Shown here piece by piece: positions 1 through 6,521 of a DNA stretch of 8,274 bases (position 1 is the stretch's first letter; each line of letters begins with the position of its first letter). The stretch is taken from contig CADBPK010000289.1 in the NCBI GenBank assembly GCA_902796465.1, positions 1 through 8,274 of the forward strand, given 5' to 3'. The notes below the pieces were generated by a model. That model did no database searches and was not told where the DNA came from. It was given only the letters and a program-made list of their open reading frames with translations. The stretch comes from an uncultured Erysipelotrichaceae bacterium (GTDB lineage: Bacteria; Bacillota_I; Bacilli_A; Erysipelotrichales; Erysipelotrichaceae). Both the position numbers and the translations under genes were made by a program.

Positions 1-493
1 AGTTTGTTGTGCAGGATGCTGCAGAAATAACTTTGTCTTCAGCTGTCAGTGTTTCATGGTTGACGTTGTAAACGATTGTCGGGAGATCATTTCCTGCAGG
101 AGCAGAAATAACGACCTTACGAGCGCCAGCCTTGATGTGTGCTTCAGCCTTTGCCTTGGATGTGTAGAAACCTGTGCATTCCAGAACTACGTCTACCTTG
201 AGGTCGCCCCATGGCAGTTCTTCAGCTTTCGGCATAGCATAGATCTTCAGTGTCTTTCCGTCTACTGTAATTGTGTTTGCTTCATCGTCTGCGGATACAG
301 TGTGGAGGGCTTCTCCGATTTTTCCGCAATAGCCACCCTGTGCTGTATCATACTTCAGCAGGTGAGCCAGCATTGAAGGCTTTGTTAAGTCGTTGATAGC
401 TACTACTTCATATCCTTCAGCACCGAACATCTGTCTGAAAGCGAGACGGCCGATACGGCCAAAACCGTTAATCGCAACTCTTACATCACTCAT
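1..493 (-). CDS. gap: Glyceraldehyde-3-phosphate dehydrogenase, N-terminal 164 residues (3' end beyond window)
   Basis: Type I phosphorylating GAPDH, which converts glyceraldehyde-3-phosphate, NAD+ and phosphate to 1,3-bisphosphoglycerate in cytosolic glycolysis. Visible are the Rossmann nucleotide motif NGFGRIGR (residues 9-16), Asp35 in AIND (the usual NAD-selective acid), ECTGFY (105-110) and the catalytic motif SCTTN (160-164) with nucleophile Cys161. The window ends one base after Asn164, so the catalytic-domain remainder is missing by truncation of the window, not by mutation. The ATG at 493-491 is forced: an in-frame TAA lies three codons upstream. It is transcribed alone from its own promoter, separated from the upstream acetyltransferase gene by a terminator. 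Codon use (many GCT, ACA, GTA, AAG) differs from its neighbours, as expected of a highly expressed gene. Identification is very secure; the catalytic versus gluconeogenic role cannot be judged from this part. Confidence 0.98.
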   Translation of the reverse strand, partial: MSDVRVAINGFGRIGRLAFRQMFGAEGYEVVAINDLTKPSMLAHLLKYDTAQGGYCGKIGEALHTVSADDEANTITVDGKTLKIYAMPKAEELPWGDLKVDVVLECTGFYTSKAKAEAHIKAGARKVVISAPAGNDLPTIVYNVNHETLTAEDKVISAASCTTN

Positions 494-507
494 ATTATCT
501 TAAATTT

Positions 508-514
508 CCTCCTT
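508..514 (-). promoter_or_regulatory. gap ribosome binding site, unusually distant
   Basis: AAGGAGG on the minus strand is a full anti-Shine-Dalgarno match, but 14 nt separate it from the gap ATG, longer than the usual 5-9. No alternative start fits because an in-frame TAA lies between the two. Confidence 0.8.
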
Positions 515-527
515 ATGATGTGATTAA

Positions 528-556
528 ATTATAAGTTCAGCAGGCATGATAGTCAA
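528..556 (-). promoter_or_regulatory. sigma-A type promoter of gap
   Basis: TTGACT (551-556) and a perfect TATAAT (528-533) are separated by exactly 17 nt on the minus strand. Five of six -35 and all -10 positions match the vegetative consensus. The predicted transcription start near 521 would give a leader of about 28 nt, just enough to hold the ribosome site. This explains how gap is expressed downstream of a terminator. Confidence 0.88.
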
Positions 557-615
557 TTGATAATATGTCCGGAAAGCCGATAATTACTTGATATTCACAA
601 ATTTTACACACAATA

Positions 616-630
616 AGAAACCGGTTTCAT
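616..630 (-). promoter_or_regulatory. Candidate CcpA-binding cre site upstream of gap
   Basis: The minus-strand 15-mer ATGAAACCGGTTTCT fits every fixed position of the classical cre consensus WTGNAANCGNWNNCW and contains the 12-bp perfect palindrome GAAACCGGTTTC. It lies about 60 bp upstream of the gap -35 box, a location more typical of CcpA activation than of roadblock repression. No ccpA gene is in the window, but hprK, whose product makes the CcpA co-effector HPr(Ser-P), is. The motif match is seen; binding and direction of control are inferred. Another glycolytic regulator with a palindromic operator is the main alternative. Confidence 0.6.
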
Positions 631-650
631 TATCTTTGCTTTCAATGCGC

Positions 651-673
651 AAAAAAAGAGCCTGCCGGCTCTT
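651..673 (-). terminator. Rho-independent terminator ending the hprK-to-acetyltransferase run
   Basis: On the minus strand the stem AAGAGCC / GGCTCTT encloses a 4-nt loop and is followed by further T residues (seven T in all, two in the stem). The stem starts inside the acetyltransferase stop codon (TAA at 674-672), so termination is set immediately after the last codon. It separates the upstream operon from gap. Confidence 0.92.
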
Positions 674-1586
674 AAGCTGATTCGTTGAGGTTCAGGGGCC
701 TGCTTCCGATCGCAAATGCCTCTTTGACATTGGTCACCCGGTGATTGTACATTTTGCCGAACAGCGCAGGGTCGTTCAGTCTTGCCATGGTGGAGGGGAC
801 TGTCTTCTTCTGCGCGTTGGGGAATACTTTGCTGAGATCCTCCGCATCGGAGACATTCAGCGAGATCGTATTCTTTTCATACAGGCACGCATTGACCAGC
901 TTCATCAGGGACATGCTGTCGAGATAGATCAGTTCATCCACCCGCAGTGCATCACCCTGGGGGATCATTGCGGCATATCCGCGGATCTGGTTCTTGCCGT
1001 CATAGAAGGCAACGAGCTTTCCGCCCAGTGCCGCAATTTCCTTTTTGTACTTCACAAAGTATTCCAGGTCGCGGGCATAAAAACCGTTGAATCTGCGGAT
1101 AAATGCGGAATAGACTTTTAACATGTCGATCGGTGCCGGTTCATAAGCACATCCGAAATTCGTGATCCGTTTGACGTCCTTCCGGTCCAGCTTATATTCC
1201 GTCCGTCTGTAGATCGTCCGGAACCCGAACTGTTCATACATGACCGGCTTCTCCGTCTGGATCAGGGTGATCAGTTCCGTATGCTCACACGCATCCAGGA
1301 CCGTCTTCATCAGTTCGTGCATATATCCCTTTTTCCGGTATTCCGGCAGGGTTGCCACGCCCATGATCATACTGATACGGATCGGACGGCTGTTGAACAT
1401 CATGGCATGCGGATTGCGCATTAAAACGGAAACGATCTTTCCCTTTACCACTTTGACATAACAGTTTTCTTCCTTGTAATACTGCCGGAAAAAGAAATCC
1501 GTATATCTCGGGTCTTCTTCGGGAAAGCACTGCTTCCATACATTTTTGACTTCATTCAGCTGTTCCGGTGTCGGTTTTGTGATCAT
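672..1586 (-). CDS. GNAT-family N-acetyltransferase, Eis-like
   Basis: A 304-aa acetyltransferase expected to move an acetyl group from acetyl-CoA to an amine; the substrate is unknown. The GNAT core fills roughly residues 1-130: the acetyl-CoA motif A reads GVATLPEYRKKGYMHEL (76-92), with the R-x-x-G pyrophosphate loop at 84-88, and YEQFGFRTIYRR (117-128) is the typical closing strand seen in Eis-like GNATs. Residues 150-270 look like a second, degenerate GNAT-like half and the tail (about 265-295) like a shortened sterol-carrier-type segment, so it is smaller than mycobacterial Eis (about 400 aa). The ATG at 1586-1584 is preceded by AAGGA motifs. It is the last gene of the polycistron, 24 nt after the small membrane protein. 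Family is clear; protein, polyamine or aminoglycoside acetylation are all possible. Confidence 0.85.
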   Translation of the reverse strand: MITKPTPEQLNEVKNVWKQCFPEEDPRYTDFFFRQYYKEENCYVKVVKGKIVSVLMRNPHAMMFNSRPIRISMIMGVATLPEYRKKGYMHELMKTVLDACEHTELITLIQTEKPVMYEQFGFRTIYRRTEYKLDRKDVKRITNFGCAYEPAPIDMLKVYSAFIRRFNGFYARDLEYFVKYKKEIAALGGKLVAFYDGKNQIRGYAAMIPQGDALRVDELIYLDSMSLMKLVNACLYEKNTISLNVSDAEDLSKVFPNAQKKTVPSTMARLNDPALFGKMYNHRVTNVKEAFAIGSRPLNLNESA

Positions 1587-1610
1587 AGTTCCTTATCCTT
1601 CCGCGCTCTA

Positions 1611-1895
1611 TCATTGTACATCATTCTGTTCCTTGTGTTCGACATATTCCGCATCGATCACATCATTTTGATGCACCTGGGACTGAAACAGCTGCTGTTC
1701 AACTGATATATTTTCTCTCAGTTCTTTCCGCATCTGTTTTTCTGCTGATTTTATCAGCATTCTGGCTTTCAGATACTGATACAGAAGATATATGGCAAGT
1801 ATGATCAGAAGAGGCCAGAAGATGCGGAACACAAATATGAGGATCACTGTCAGTCCGATCAGATAAATAATGCTTTTTAAATCAATTCGGATCAT
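1611..1895 (-). CDS. Small membrane protein with acidic tail, unknown function
   Basis: I do not recognise this 94-aa protein. Residues 8-40 are almost entirely hydrophobic, broken by one Arg (24) and a Trp-Pro (27-28), so it could be one long membrane span or a tight two-helix hairpin. Residues 43-75 are charged and glutamine-rich, probably helical, and the end contains DVIDAEYVEH (78-87), which resembles the acidic C-terminal tail of many bacterial DnaK chaperones. The start codon lies within the whiA 3' end: the genes overlap by 14 nt in different frames (whiA ends AAT GAT CCG AAT TGA, this gene starts at the ATG inside it), suggesting translational coupling. A GAAGGGAAG stretch serves as ribosome site. 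The frame is well supported by composition and by fitting tightly between neighbours. Confidence 0.8.
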   Translation of the reverse strand: MIRIDLKSIIYLIGLTVILIFVFRIFWPLLIILAIYLLYQYLKARMLIKSAEKQMRKELRENISVEQQLFQSQVHQNDVIDAEYVEHKEQNDVQ

Positions 1896-2829
1896 TTTTT
1901 CTTCCCTTCACTGCCAGTTCATGAATCCGCACAAACCTGTGCTTCATGCCGGACTTTGTCACGGTGATGCCGGTCCTTCTTTCATAAACTGCAGCCAGTT
2001 CGCTCAGTGAGCTTTCCGGAAATTCTTTCCGCAAAGCTATAACATCTTTCAGTTTGTCATCCAGATAAGGCACCCTGCCGGCTTCTTCCAGGATCCGGAT
2101 ATCTTCCAGCTGGGATACGGCTGCTTTCTGGCTTTTCATTTCGTTGGCCACGTCCATATTGTTCAGACGTGTGATGTTGTTCGCAAAATCCCGGGAGATC
2201 CGGATATTCTCGTATTTCATCAATGCTTCGCTGGCATCGATGCACCGCAGGAAATCCGCGATCTTTTCCGCCGCTTTGATGTAAACGACGGATTTGCCCC
2301 TGCGCTCAATGGTCTTGGCAGGAATATAGAATCTGGCCAGCTGCCGGATCAGGAATTCCGCATGCGCTTCATTCGCGGCTGTGATCTCCAGATGGTAGCT
2401 CGGCTTTTCCGGCGGGTTGACGCTGCCTCCCGCAAGAAATGCACCGGCCAGGTATGCTCGGGCATTGTTGTCGGAATGCACGATCTTCGCCAGCGGCTTT
2501 TCCAGCAGGCCGCGGCTGGAATAGATACCGAGATCCTTCAGGATATACGGTGCCTTCGACAGGATGCGCAGTCCGTAGATCCGGTTCTTCTTCAGGTTCA
2601 TCTTCTTCTTGACGAACAGTTCCACATCCGCCTGGTACCTTTCCCGGATGATCCGGTAAATGGTCCTGGCAACTGCGGCGTTCTCGATGGTAACGAGAAT
2701 CGTAATACCGCGGCTGGAGAACGAAAGCGAAGAAGTCATCTGGATCAATGCGGACAATTCTGCCCTGGCATCATTTCCTTCCATGACTTTCAACGCAACT
2801 TCCTGTTTTACTTCTCCCGCAAACGACAT
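1882..2829 (-). CDS. whiA: DNA-binding protein WhiA
   Basis: WhiA is a LAGLIDADG-homing-endonuclease-like DNA-binding protein without nuclease activity; it controls sporulation septation in Streptomyces and affects division and chromosome segregation in Bacillus. This 315-aa protein has the family's usual length and opening (MSFAGEVKQEV), the N-terminal fold (about 1-95), the LAGLIDADG-like helix YLAGAFLAGGSV (126-137) followed by SYHLEI (144-149), and a C-terminal helix-turn-helix (about 258-308) with the family signature KSGMKHRFVRIHELA. An in-frame extension of 26 codons is possible, but the start at 2829 is preferred: it matches the family opening, has AAGGAGA 4 nt upstream, and the extension would run back into yvcK. 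It follows yvcK by 13 nt and overlaps the next gene by 14 nt. In B. subtilis crh follows whiA; here it does not. Confidence 0.97.
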   Translation of the reverse strand: MSFAGEVKQEVALKVMEGNDARAELSALIQMTSSLSFSSRGITILVTIENAAVARTIYRIIRERYQADVELFVKKKMNLKKNRIYGLRILSKAPYILKDLGIYSSRGLLEKPLAKIVHSDNNARAYLAGAFLAGGSVNPPEKPSYHLEITAANEAHAEFLIRQLARFYIPAKTIERRGKSVVYIKAAEKIADFLRCIDASEALMKYENIRISRDFANNITRLNNMDVANEMKSQKAAVSQLEDIRILEEAGRVPYLDDKLKDVIALRKEFPESSLSELAAVYERRTGITVTKSGMKHRFVRIHELAVKGRKNDPN

Positions 2830-2842
2830 TGTGTCTCCTTTT

Positions 2843-3784
2843 TTATAATAAGTTTTCGGCTGCCTTACGGATCTTATCCGGATCGTGGCGCACAAGCCCG
2901 CCGTCAAAGTCCAGCAGTTCCGTCCGGATCACTTCGTAATCATGTGCAGATTCCCGCAGTCTGACCGGTATGCTTCCTTCTTCCGCATACCGTTTCAGTA
3001 TCTCATCCGGTATGATATCCGCGGATGTTACGACCGCGTCCACCGGCGCGCCGTGTTCCCGCAGCGACCGGACATGGTCTTCCACAGAAAAACCGTCGGT
3101 TTCACCGGGCTGGGTCATGGCATTGCAGAAATAGACCTTGCGGCCTTTTGATCTGCGGAGCGCCTCCCCGATCTCTTCTATGATCACATTCGGCAGGATG
3201 CTGGTAAAAACCGACCCGATCCCGTACAGGATGAGATCTGCCTCTTCCACAGCTTTCACCGCCTCCGGTACTGCATGCACCGGGCTGTCATAAAATACTT
3301 TCCGGATCCTGTTTTCCCGGCTGGGGATACTCGCTTCCCCTTTGACGATCACGTCATCCGCCATCAGGGCATATAATGTTATGACCTGGGAGGTGGCAGG
3401 AATGATCCGTCCTCTTACATTCAGGATCTTCCCGATCGTACTGACCGCCTCAAGAAAACTGCCGCACTGCTGGGTCATCGCCGTCAGGATCAGATTGCCG
3501 AGATTATGTCCCGACACATCCTTCCCGGTCCCGTCCGGATCTTCAAAACGGTGCTCCATCAGGTCTGACATCAGCGTTTCACTGTCCGCCAGGGCGATCA
3601 TGACGTTCCGGATATCACCCATCGCGGGGATATGGAACTGACGCCGCAGCCTTCCGGTGCTGCCGCCGTCATCCGCTACCGTAACGATCGCGGACAGATC
3701 AATATCAGGTATATATTTGATTCCGCGGCACATCGCTGCCTGGCCATGTCCGCCGCCGATGATCACAACTTTCTTTTTATTCAT
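2843..3784 (-). CDS. yvcK: YvcK/CofD-family gluconeogenesis factor
   Basis: YvcK proteins are cytosolic, UDP-sugar-binding members of the CofD-like fold, needed in B. subtilis for growth on gluconeogenic carbon sources and for correct PBP1 placement. The 313-aa length is normal. Family motifs in order are the N-terminal glycine loop GGGHGQ (10-15), VTVADDGGSTGRLR (34-47), GDIRN (56-60), GHNLGNL (92-98), GIGSVFTSILPN (188-199) and NAMTQPGETDG (221-231). The first loop is normally GGGTGL and the fourth GPGS in the homologues I recall, so His13, Gln15 and Ile189 are departures. The start ATG lies within the last codons of rapZ (8-nt overlap), with GAAGGA upstream. Its position between rapZ and whiA is the widely conserved rapZ-yvcK-whiA block. 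Identity is secure; ligand specificity is not shown. Confidence 0.97.
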   Translation of the reverse strand: MNKKKVVIIGGGHGQAAMCRGIKYIPDIDLSAIVTVADDGGSTGRLRRQFHIPAMGDIRNVMIALADSETLMSDLMEHRFEDPDGTGKDVSGHNLGNLILTAMTQQCGSFLEAVSTIGKILNVRGRIIPATSQVITLYALMADDVIVKGEASIPSRENRIRKVFYDSPVHAVPEAVKAVEEADLILYGIGSVFTSILPNVIIEEIGEALRRSKGRKVYFCNAMTQPGETDGFSVEDHVRSLREHGAPVDAVVTSADIIPDEILKRYAEEGSIPVRLRESAHDYEVIRTELLDFDGGLVRHDPDKIRKAAENLL

Positions 3785-4646
3785 TCTTTACCCATTCCTT
3801 CTCATCCCGGTGCTGCTTGTAGCAGCGGTAGATGTCGCGGTAATGATCGTAGAGGTAATTTGTGATGGCAACGGAGCGGTGCTGGCCGCCTGTGCAGCCG
3901 ATCGCAACCGTGAAGTGGTTTTTTCCTTCCATGACATACTGCTCAAAGGCGTAGTCCATGAATGCCAGGAATCTCGTCAGGAATTCCTGTGTTTCCGGTT
4001 TTTCAATAACGTAATTGTAGACCTGCGGATCATTTCCGGAATACGGGCGCAGCGCCACGACCCAGAACGGGTTCGGCAGGAAACGGACATCGATCATCAC
4101 GTCCGCATCCATCGGTACGCCGTATTTGTATCCGAAGGACATAAACGAGATCGAAAAGACAGGAATGTTGGATTTGCTGAAATACTGCTCGATCTTCTTC
4201 CGGAATTCCTTTTCCGAAAGGAATGTCGTATCGATACGGATAAAGGTACTGTCAAGGGAACGGGTAAACATCTGCCGTTCAACGGCAATCGCTTCATCCA
4301 GCGTGTTGACGGTATTGCTGAGAAGAAGCGGGTGCATTCTCCGGGTGCTCTTGTATCTGTGCAGCAGCACACTGTCGCTGCAGTCAAGAAACAGAACTTC
4401 CGAATCGATGTTCTGTCCTTTTACGATCCGCAGGAATTCAGAAAAATCCTGCGCAGATACAGACAGAGCGATATAGCTGTAGCGGGGATCCGTACTGGTC
4501 TCCACCATATCCACCAGAAGGCTGAGAAGCTGCACAGGAAAATTATCGATGACACGATATCCCATGTCCTCCAGGAATCTGGCGGCAGTGCTCTTGCCGG
4601 CGCCGCTCATGCCGCTGATCAGAATGACTCGTTTCCGTCTTTCCAT
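3777..4646 (-). CDS. rapZ: RapZ/YvcJ-family nucleotide-binding protein
   Basis: P-loop protein of the RapZ (YvcJ) family: in E. coli it steers the small RNA GlmZ to RNase E and so controls glucosamine-6-phosphate synthase; in B. subtilis YvcJ hydrolyses GTP and affects competence. Residues 1-150 are the P-loop domain with Walker A GMSGAGKST (12-20), followed by DNFP (34-37) and the strand VLFLDC (84-89). The C-terminal domain has the family signatures FMSFGYKYGVPMDADVMIDV (168-187), RFLPNP (188-193) and GCTGGQHRSV (250-259). The 289-aa length is normal. RAGAGGA-like site AGAGGA precedes the ATG at 4646. It starts 14 nt after the 85-aa ORF and its stop overlaps the yvcK start by 8 nt. Whether it has an RNA partner in this organism is unknown. 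Confidence 0.97.
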   Translation of the reverse strand: MERRKRVILISGMSGAGKSTAARFLEDMGYRVIDNFPVQLLSLLVDMVETSTDPRYSYIALSVSAQDFSEFLRIVKGQNIDSEVLFLDCSDSVLLHRYKSTRRMHPLLLSNTVNTLDEAIAVERQMFTRSLDSTFIRIDTTFLSEKEFRKKIEQYFSKSNIPVFSISFMSFGYKYGVPMDADVMIDVRFLPNPFWVVALRPYSGNDPQVYNYVIEKPETQEFLTRFLAFMDYAFEQYVMEGKNHFTVAIGCTGGQHRSVAITNYLYDHYRDIYRCYKQHRDEKEWVKNE

Positions 4647-4660
4647 TGAAGTCCTCTTTT

Positions 4661-4918
4661 CTACCAGAATAATCTCTTTCTGTGCTCTGAAAGGTTGTCA
4701 CAGTAATAACAGACACTGAATTCCTTTTCCGTATCTGCCGTGATCTGGTCCCCTTCCAGCATGCACTTCTTCATTGCGCTGCGGCAGACATCAATACTCA
4801 GTCCGCTTTCTTTCTTCAGCTGTGACGCGCTGAGTTCATATGCGTTCCATCCGTTTAAATTGATCTCTTTTTTCCGCCAGAGAATACTTTCATATAAATC
4901 TTGTTCTGTTAAATGCAT
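4661..4918 (-). CDS. Small winged-helix-like protein, unknown function
   Basis: I do not recognise this 85-aa protein. Residues 28-58 (ELSASQLKKESGLS... to ...MLEGDQI) have the spacing of a helix-turn-helix: a short helix with Leu/Ser-Gln-Leu, the turn SGLS, then a longer helix ending before a Gly that could lead into a wing. A Cys pair CYYC (70-73) sits near the C-terminus, with two more Cys at 45 and 52, so metal or redox chemistry is possible. The gene overlaps the phosphatase stop by 10 nt (4909-4918) and has GGAGG (4929-4933) 10 nt upstream inside that gene, which supports real, coupled translation. It ends 14 nt before rapZ. The frame fills an otherwise empty interval in a packed operon; function cannot be assigned. 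Confidence 0.75.
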   Translation of the reverse strand: MHLTEQDLYESILWRKKEINLNGWNAYELSASQLKKESGLSIDVCRSAMKKCMLEGDQITADTEKEFSVCYYCDNLSEHRKRLFW

Positions 4919-5547
4919 TTCAGGATTTCCTCCAGGTCATATATCACGAGATCCGGACTGCTTTCCAGGATCTCACCGGCTTTTTCCCGGTTGGAAACAA
5001 AACCGACAGAAAAAACACCTGCCCGTTTTGCGGCAGTTACATCGGACGCGTTGTCACCGGCATAAATGCACTCTTCCGGCAGAAGCCCCATCGCTTCATA
5101 AGCCTTCACAATGCCTTCCGGATCCGGTTTCGGTCTGTCGAACGCTTCCTGTCCGAGAATCAGCTCAAAATACCGCTCCAGGTCGAATTCCTTCATCCAC
5201 ATCCGGCAGGATGCCGTAATGCGCGAAGAAATGACCGCCATGCGGATACCTTTTTTCCGGAGCTCTTCCAGTACCTCTTTCGCATGCGGGATCAGGTGCA
5301 CCGCACCGGTCCCCGGCAGGGTATTCTGGAATTCCCTGTACTCACGGATCATCTGTTCCGGATCATGTCCGGGAAACAGCTTCACCATTTCCGTATGTAA
5401 AGGAGGTCCGAACACCTCCAGCTGATACTCTCTCGTAAAGTCTTCAATGCGCCTGTATTTTTCAAACAGATGACTGAAACAGTGTATGACCATTGCCTCA
5501 CTGTCCAGCAGTGTACCGTCAAAATCAAACAGGACCGCCTTGATCAT
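4909..5547 (-). CDS. ppaX: HAD-superfamily phosphatase, probably pyrophosphatase PpaX-like
   Basis: A 212-aa haloacid-dehalogenase-fold hydrolase of the Gph/PpaX group. The four catalytic motifs are intact: DFDGT (8-12, nucleophile Asp8 and acid/base Asp10), Ser in VISS (105-108), Lys140 in RPKPDPE, and GDNASD (164-169) for Mg2+. A helical cap lies between about 16 and 85, with FGPPL (46-50) and IREYREF (67-73), both reminiscent of B. subtilis PpaX (FIGPSL, IKTYREY). In Bacillus, PpaX hydrolyses the pyrophosphate released when HPrK dephosphorylates HPr(Ser-P) with phosphate. The ATGA overlap with hprK (5544-5547) and the AGGAGGAG site inside the last hprK codons point to coupled synthesis with that partner, though in Bacillus lgt intervenes. 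Phosphoglycolate or another sugar phosphate remains a possible substrate. Confidence 0.8.
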   Translation of the reverse strand: MIKAVLFDFDGTLLDSEAMVIHCFSHLFEKYRRIEDFTREYQLEVFGPPLHTEMVKLFPGHDPEQMIREYREFQNTLPGTGAVHLIPHAKEVLEELRKKGIRMAVISSRITASCRMWMKEFDLERYFELILGQEAFDRPKPDPEGIVKAYEAMGLLPEECIYAGDNASDVTAAKRAGVFSVGFVSNREKAGEILESSPDLVIYDLEEILKCI

Positions 5548-6488
5548 TCTTCTCCTCCTACATTGGCCATGAAGCGCCTGCGGATCTCATCCGCTCCGTT
5601 GAAGCCGATCTCTTTCAGACGGTAGTTTTTGACAGCCGTCTCAACAAGTACGCCGACGTTGCGGCCTGCGCTCAGCGGGATCACGATCGTCGGGATCAGT
5701 ACGCCCAGGATATTGGTATAGCGCTCGGTCTCATCGCCGATCCGGTCATATTCCCCATGCTTTTCAAACGGTACGAGGTTGATGACCAGGTCGATCTGCT
5801 GGCGGTCAGCCAGCGCGCTTGCCCCGAAGAGCTTTTCCACATCGTTGACGCCGAGTCCGCGGATCTCAAGCAGTCCTTTGATGATCTTCGGTGCATGGCC
5901 GAAGATCTTGTTGTGAATATGCTGTACATCCACGCGGTCGTCCGCGATAAGTACATGACCTTTGGCGATCAGTTCCAGTGCAGTTTCGGATTTGCCCATT
6001 CCGCTTTCTCCGGAAAGCAGCACGCCTTTCCCGTAAACATTCAGCAGTACACCGGTCATGGTATCTTCCTTAGCCAGCTTTTCATCCATGAATGTAATCA
6101 GGTCTGTGGAAAATCTTGATGTATTCAGTGCTGTTCTCGCAATCGGAAAGTTGTTCTGTTCCGCTACTTCCTTCAGGATCGGCGGCAGTTCGTTGTTGCG
6201 GGTAAGGATGATCATCGGCGTCAGCCCGTCCGTTAACATCGGGAACCGGGTACGCTGATCTTCTTCCGGCATTGTCTTGATAAACTCGGATTCCTTGTTT
6301 CCGATAATGACGATCCTTCTGGGCTCTGTTTTCTTATAAAACCCGCAAAGCTCAAATCCGGGGCGGTTTACATCCGGAACTACCGTCCATCTTTCAAGGG
6401 ACTGATCGTTGCCGGTCAGCCTTTCCAGACCGAAAAATTCCATGATTTCACGGACGGTTACTTTTTTTGTGTATTTGGTTTCGGACAT
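5544..6488 (-). CDS. hprK: HPr kinase/phosphorylase
   Basis: Bifunctional enzyme that phosphorylates Ser46 of the PTS carrier HPr with ATP or PPi, and reverses this with phosphate, thereby setting CcpA-dependent catabolite control. The 314-aa length is typical. The N-terminal domain (1-130) has RPGFELCGFY (42-51) and ARTALNTSRFS (117-127). The C-terminal catalytic domain has Walker A GESGMGKS (160-167), IADDRVD (181-187) with the catalytic Asp pair, and the family signature LLEIRGLGVNDVEKLFG (206-222). Two normally conserved places differ: Thr145 stands where the homologues I recall have His in the HGVL segment, and PLSAGRN (271-277) replaces the usual PVKxGRN or PVRPGRN. AAGGAGG (6497-6503) lies 8 nt before the ATG. 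It opens the packed operon and overlaps the phosphatase gene by 4 nt. Identity is certain; the activity balance may be unusual. Confidence 0.97.
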   Translation of the reverse strand: MSETKYTKKVTVREIMEFFGLERLTGNDQSLERWTVVPDVNRPGFELCGFYKKTEPRRIVIIGNKESEFIKTMPEEDQRTRFPMLTDGLTPMIILTRNNELPPILKEVAEQNNFPIARTALNTSRFSTDLITFMDEKLAKEDTMTGVLLNVYGKGVLLSGESGMGKSETALELIAKGHVLIADDRVDVQHIHNKIFGHAPKIIKGLLEIRGLGVNDVEKLFGASALADRQQIDLVINLVPFEKHGEYDRIGDETERYTNILGVLIPTIVIPLSAGRNVGVLVETAVKNYRLKEIGFNGADEIRRRFMANVGGEE

Positions 6489-6512
6489 GGATTCTGCCTC
6501 CTTCTGATAAAA

Positions 6513-6521
6513 ATTATAACA
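6513..6521 (-). promoter_or_regulatory. Candidate extended -10 promoter for hprK operon
   Basis: TGTTATAAT on the minus strand is a perfect extended -10 (TGn plus TATAAT). No good -35 hexamer lies 16-18 nt upstream, which fits an extended -10 promoter. Predicted initiation near 6506 would leave a leader of under 20 nt containing the hprK ribosome site. It overlaps one arm of the inverted repeat at 6516-6549. Read-through from the zinc-ribbon gene is the alternative source of hprK transcript. Confidence 0.5.

Noticed and set aside
56..376. 106-aa Cys-rich plus-strand frame
   Set aside because: Antisense to gap, which has all its catalytic and NAD motifs; the Cys content comes from complementing Ala and Thr codons.
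2830..2907. N-terminal extension of whiA by 26 codons
   Set aside because: It would overlap the yvcK end, has no ribosome site, and breaks the conserved MSFA-type opening; AAGGAGA fits the start at 2829.
2362..2964. 200-aa plus-strand open frame
   Set aside because: Antisense to whiA and the yvcK end; no recognisable motif, so treated as a mirror of codon bias.
3657..4649. 330-aa plus-strand open frame
   Set aside because: It lies wholly antisense to rapZ and the start of yvcK, both with full family motifs; its composition is rich in His, Arg and Gln without domain signatures, and no ribosome site or promoter is evident.
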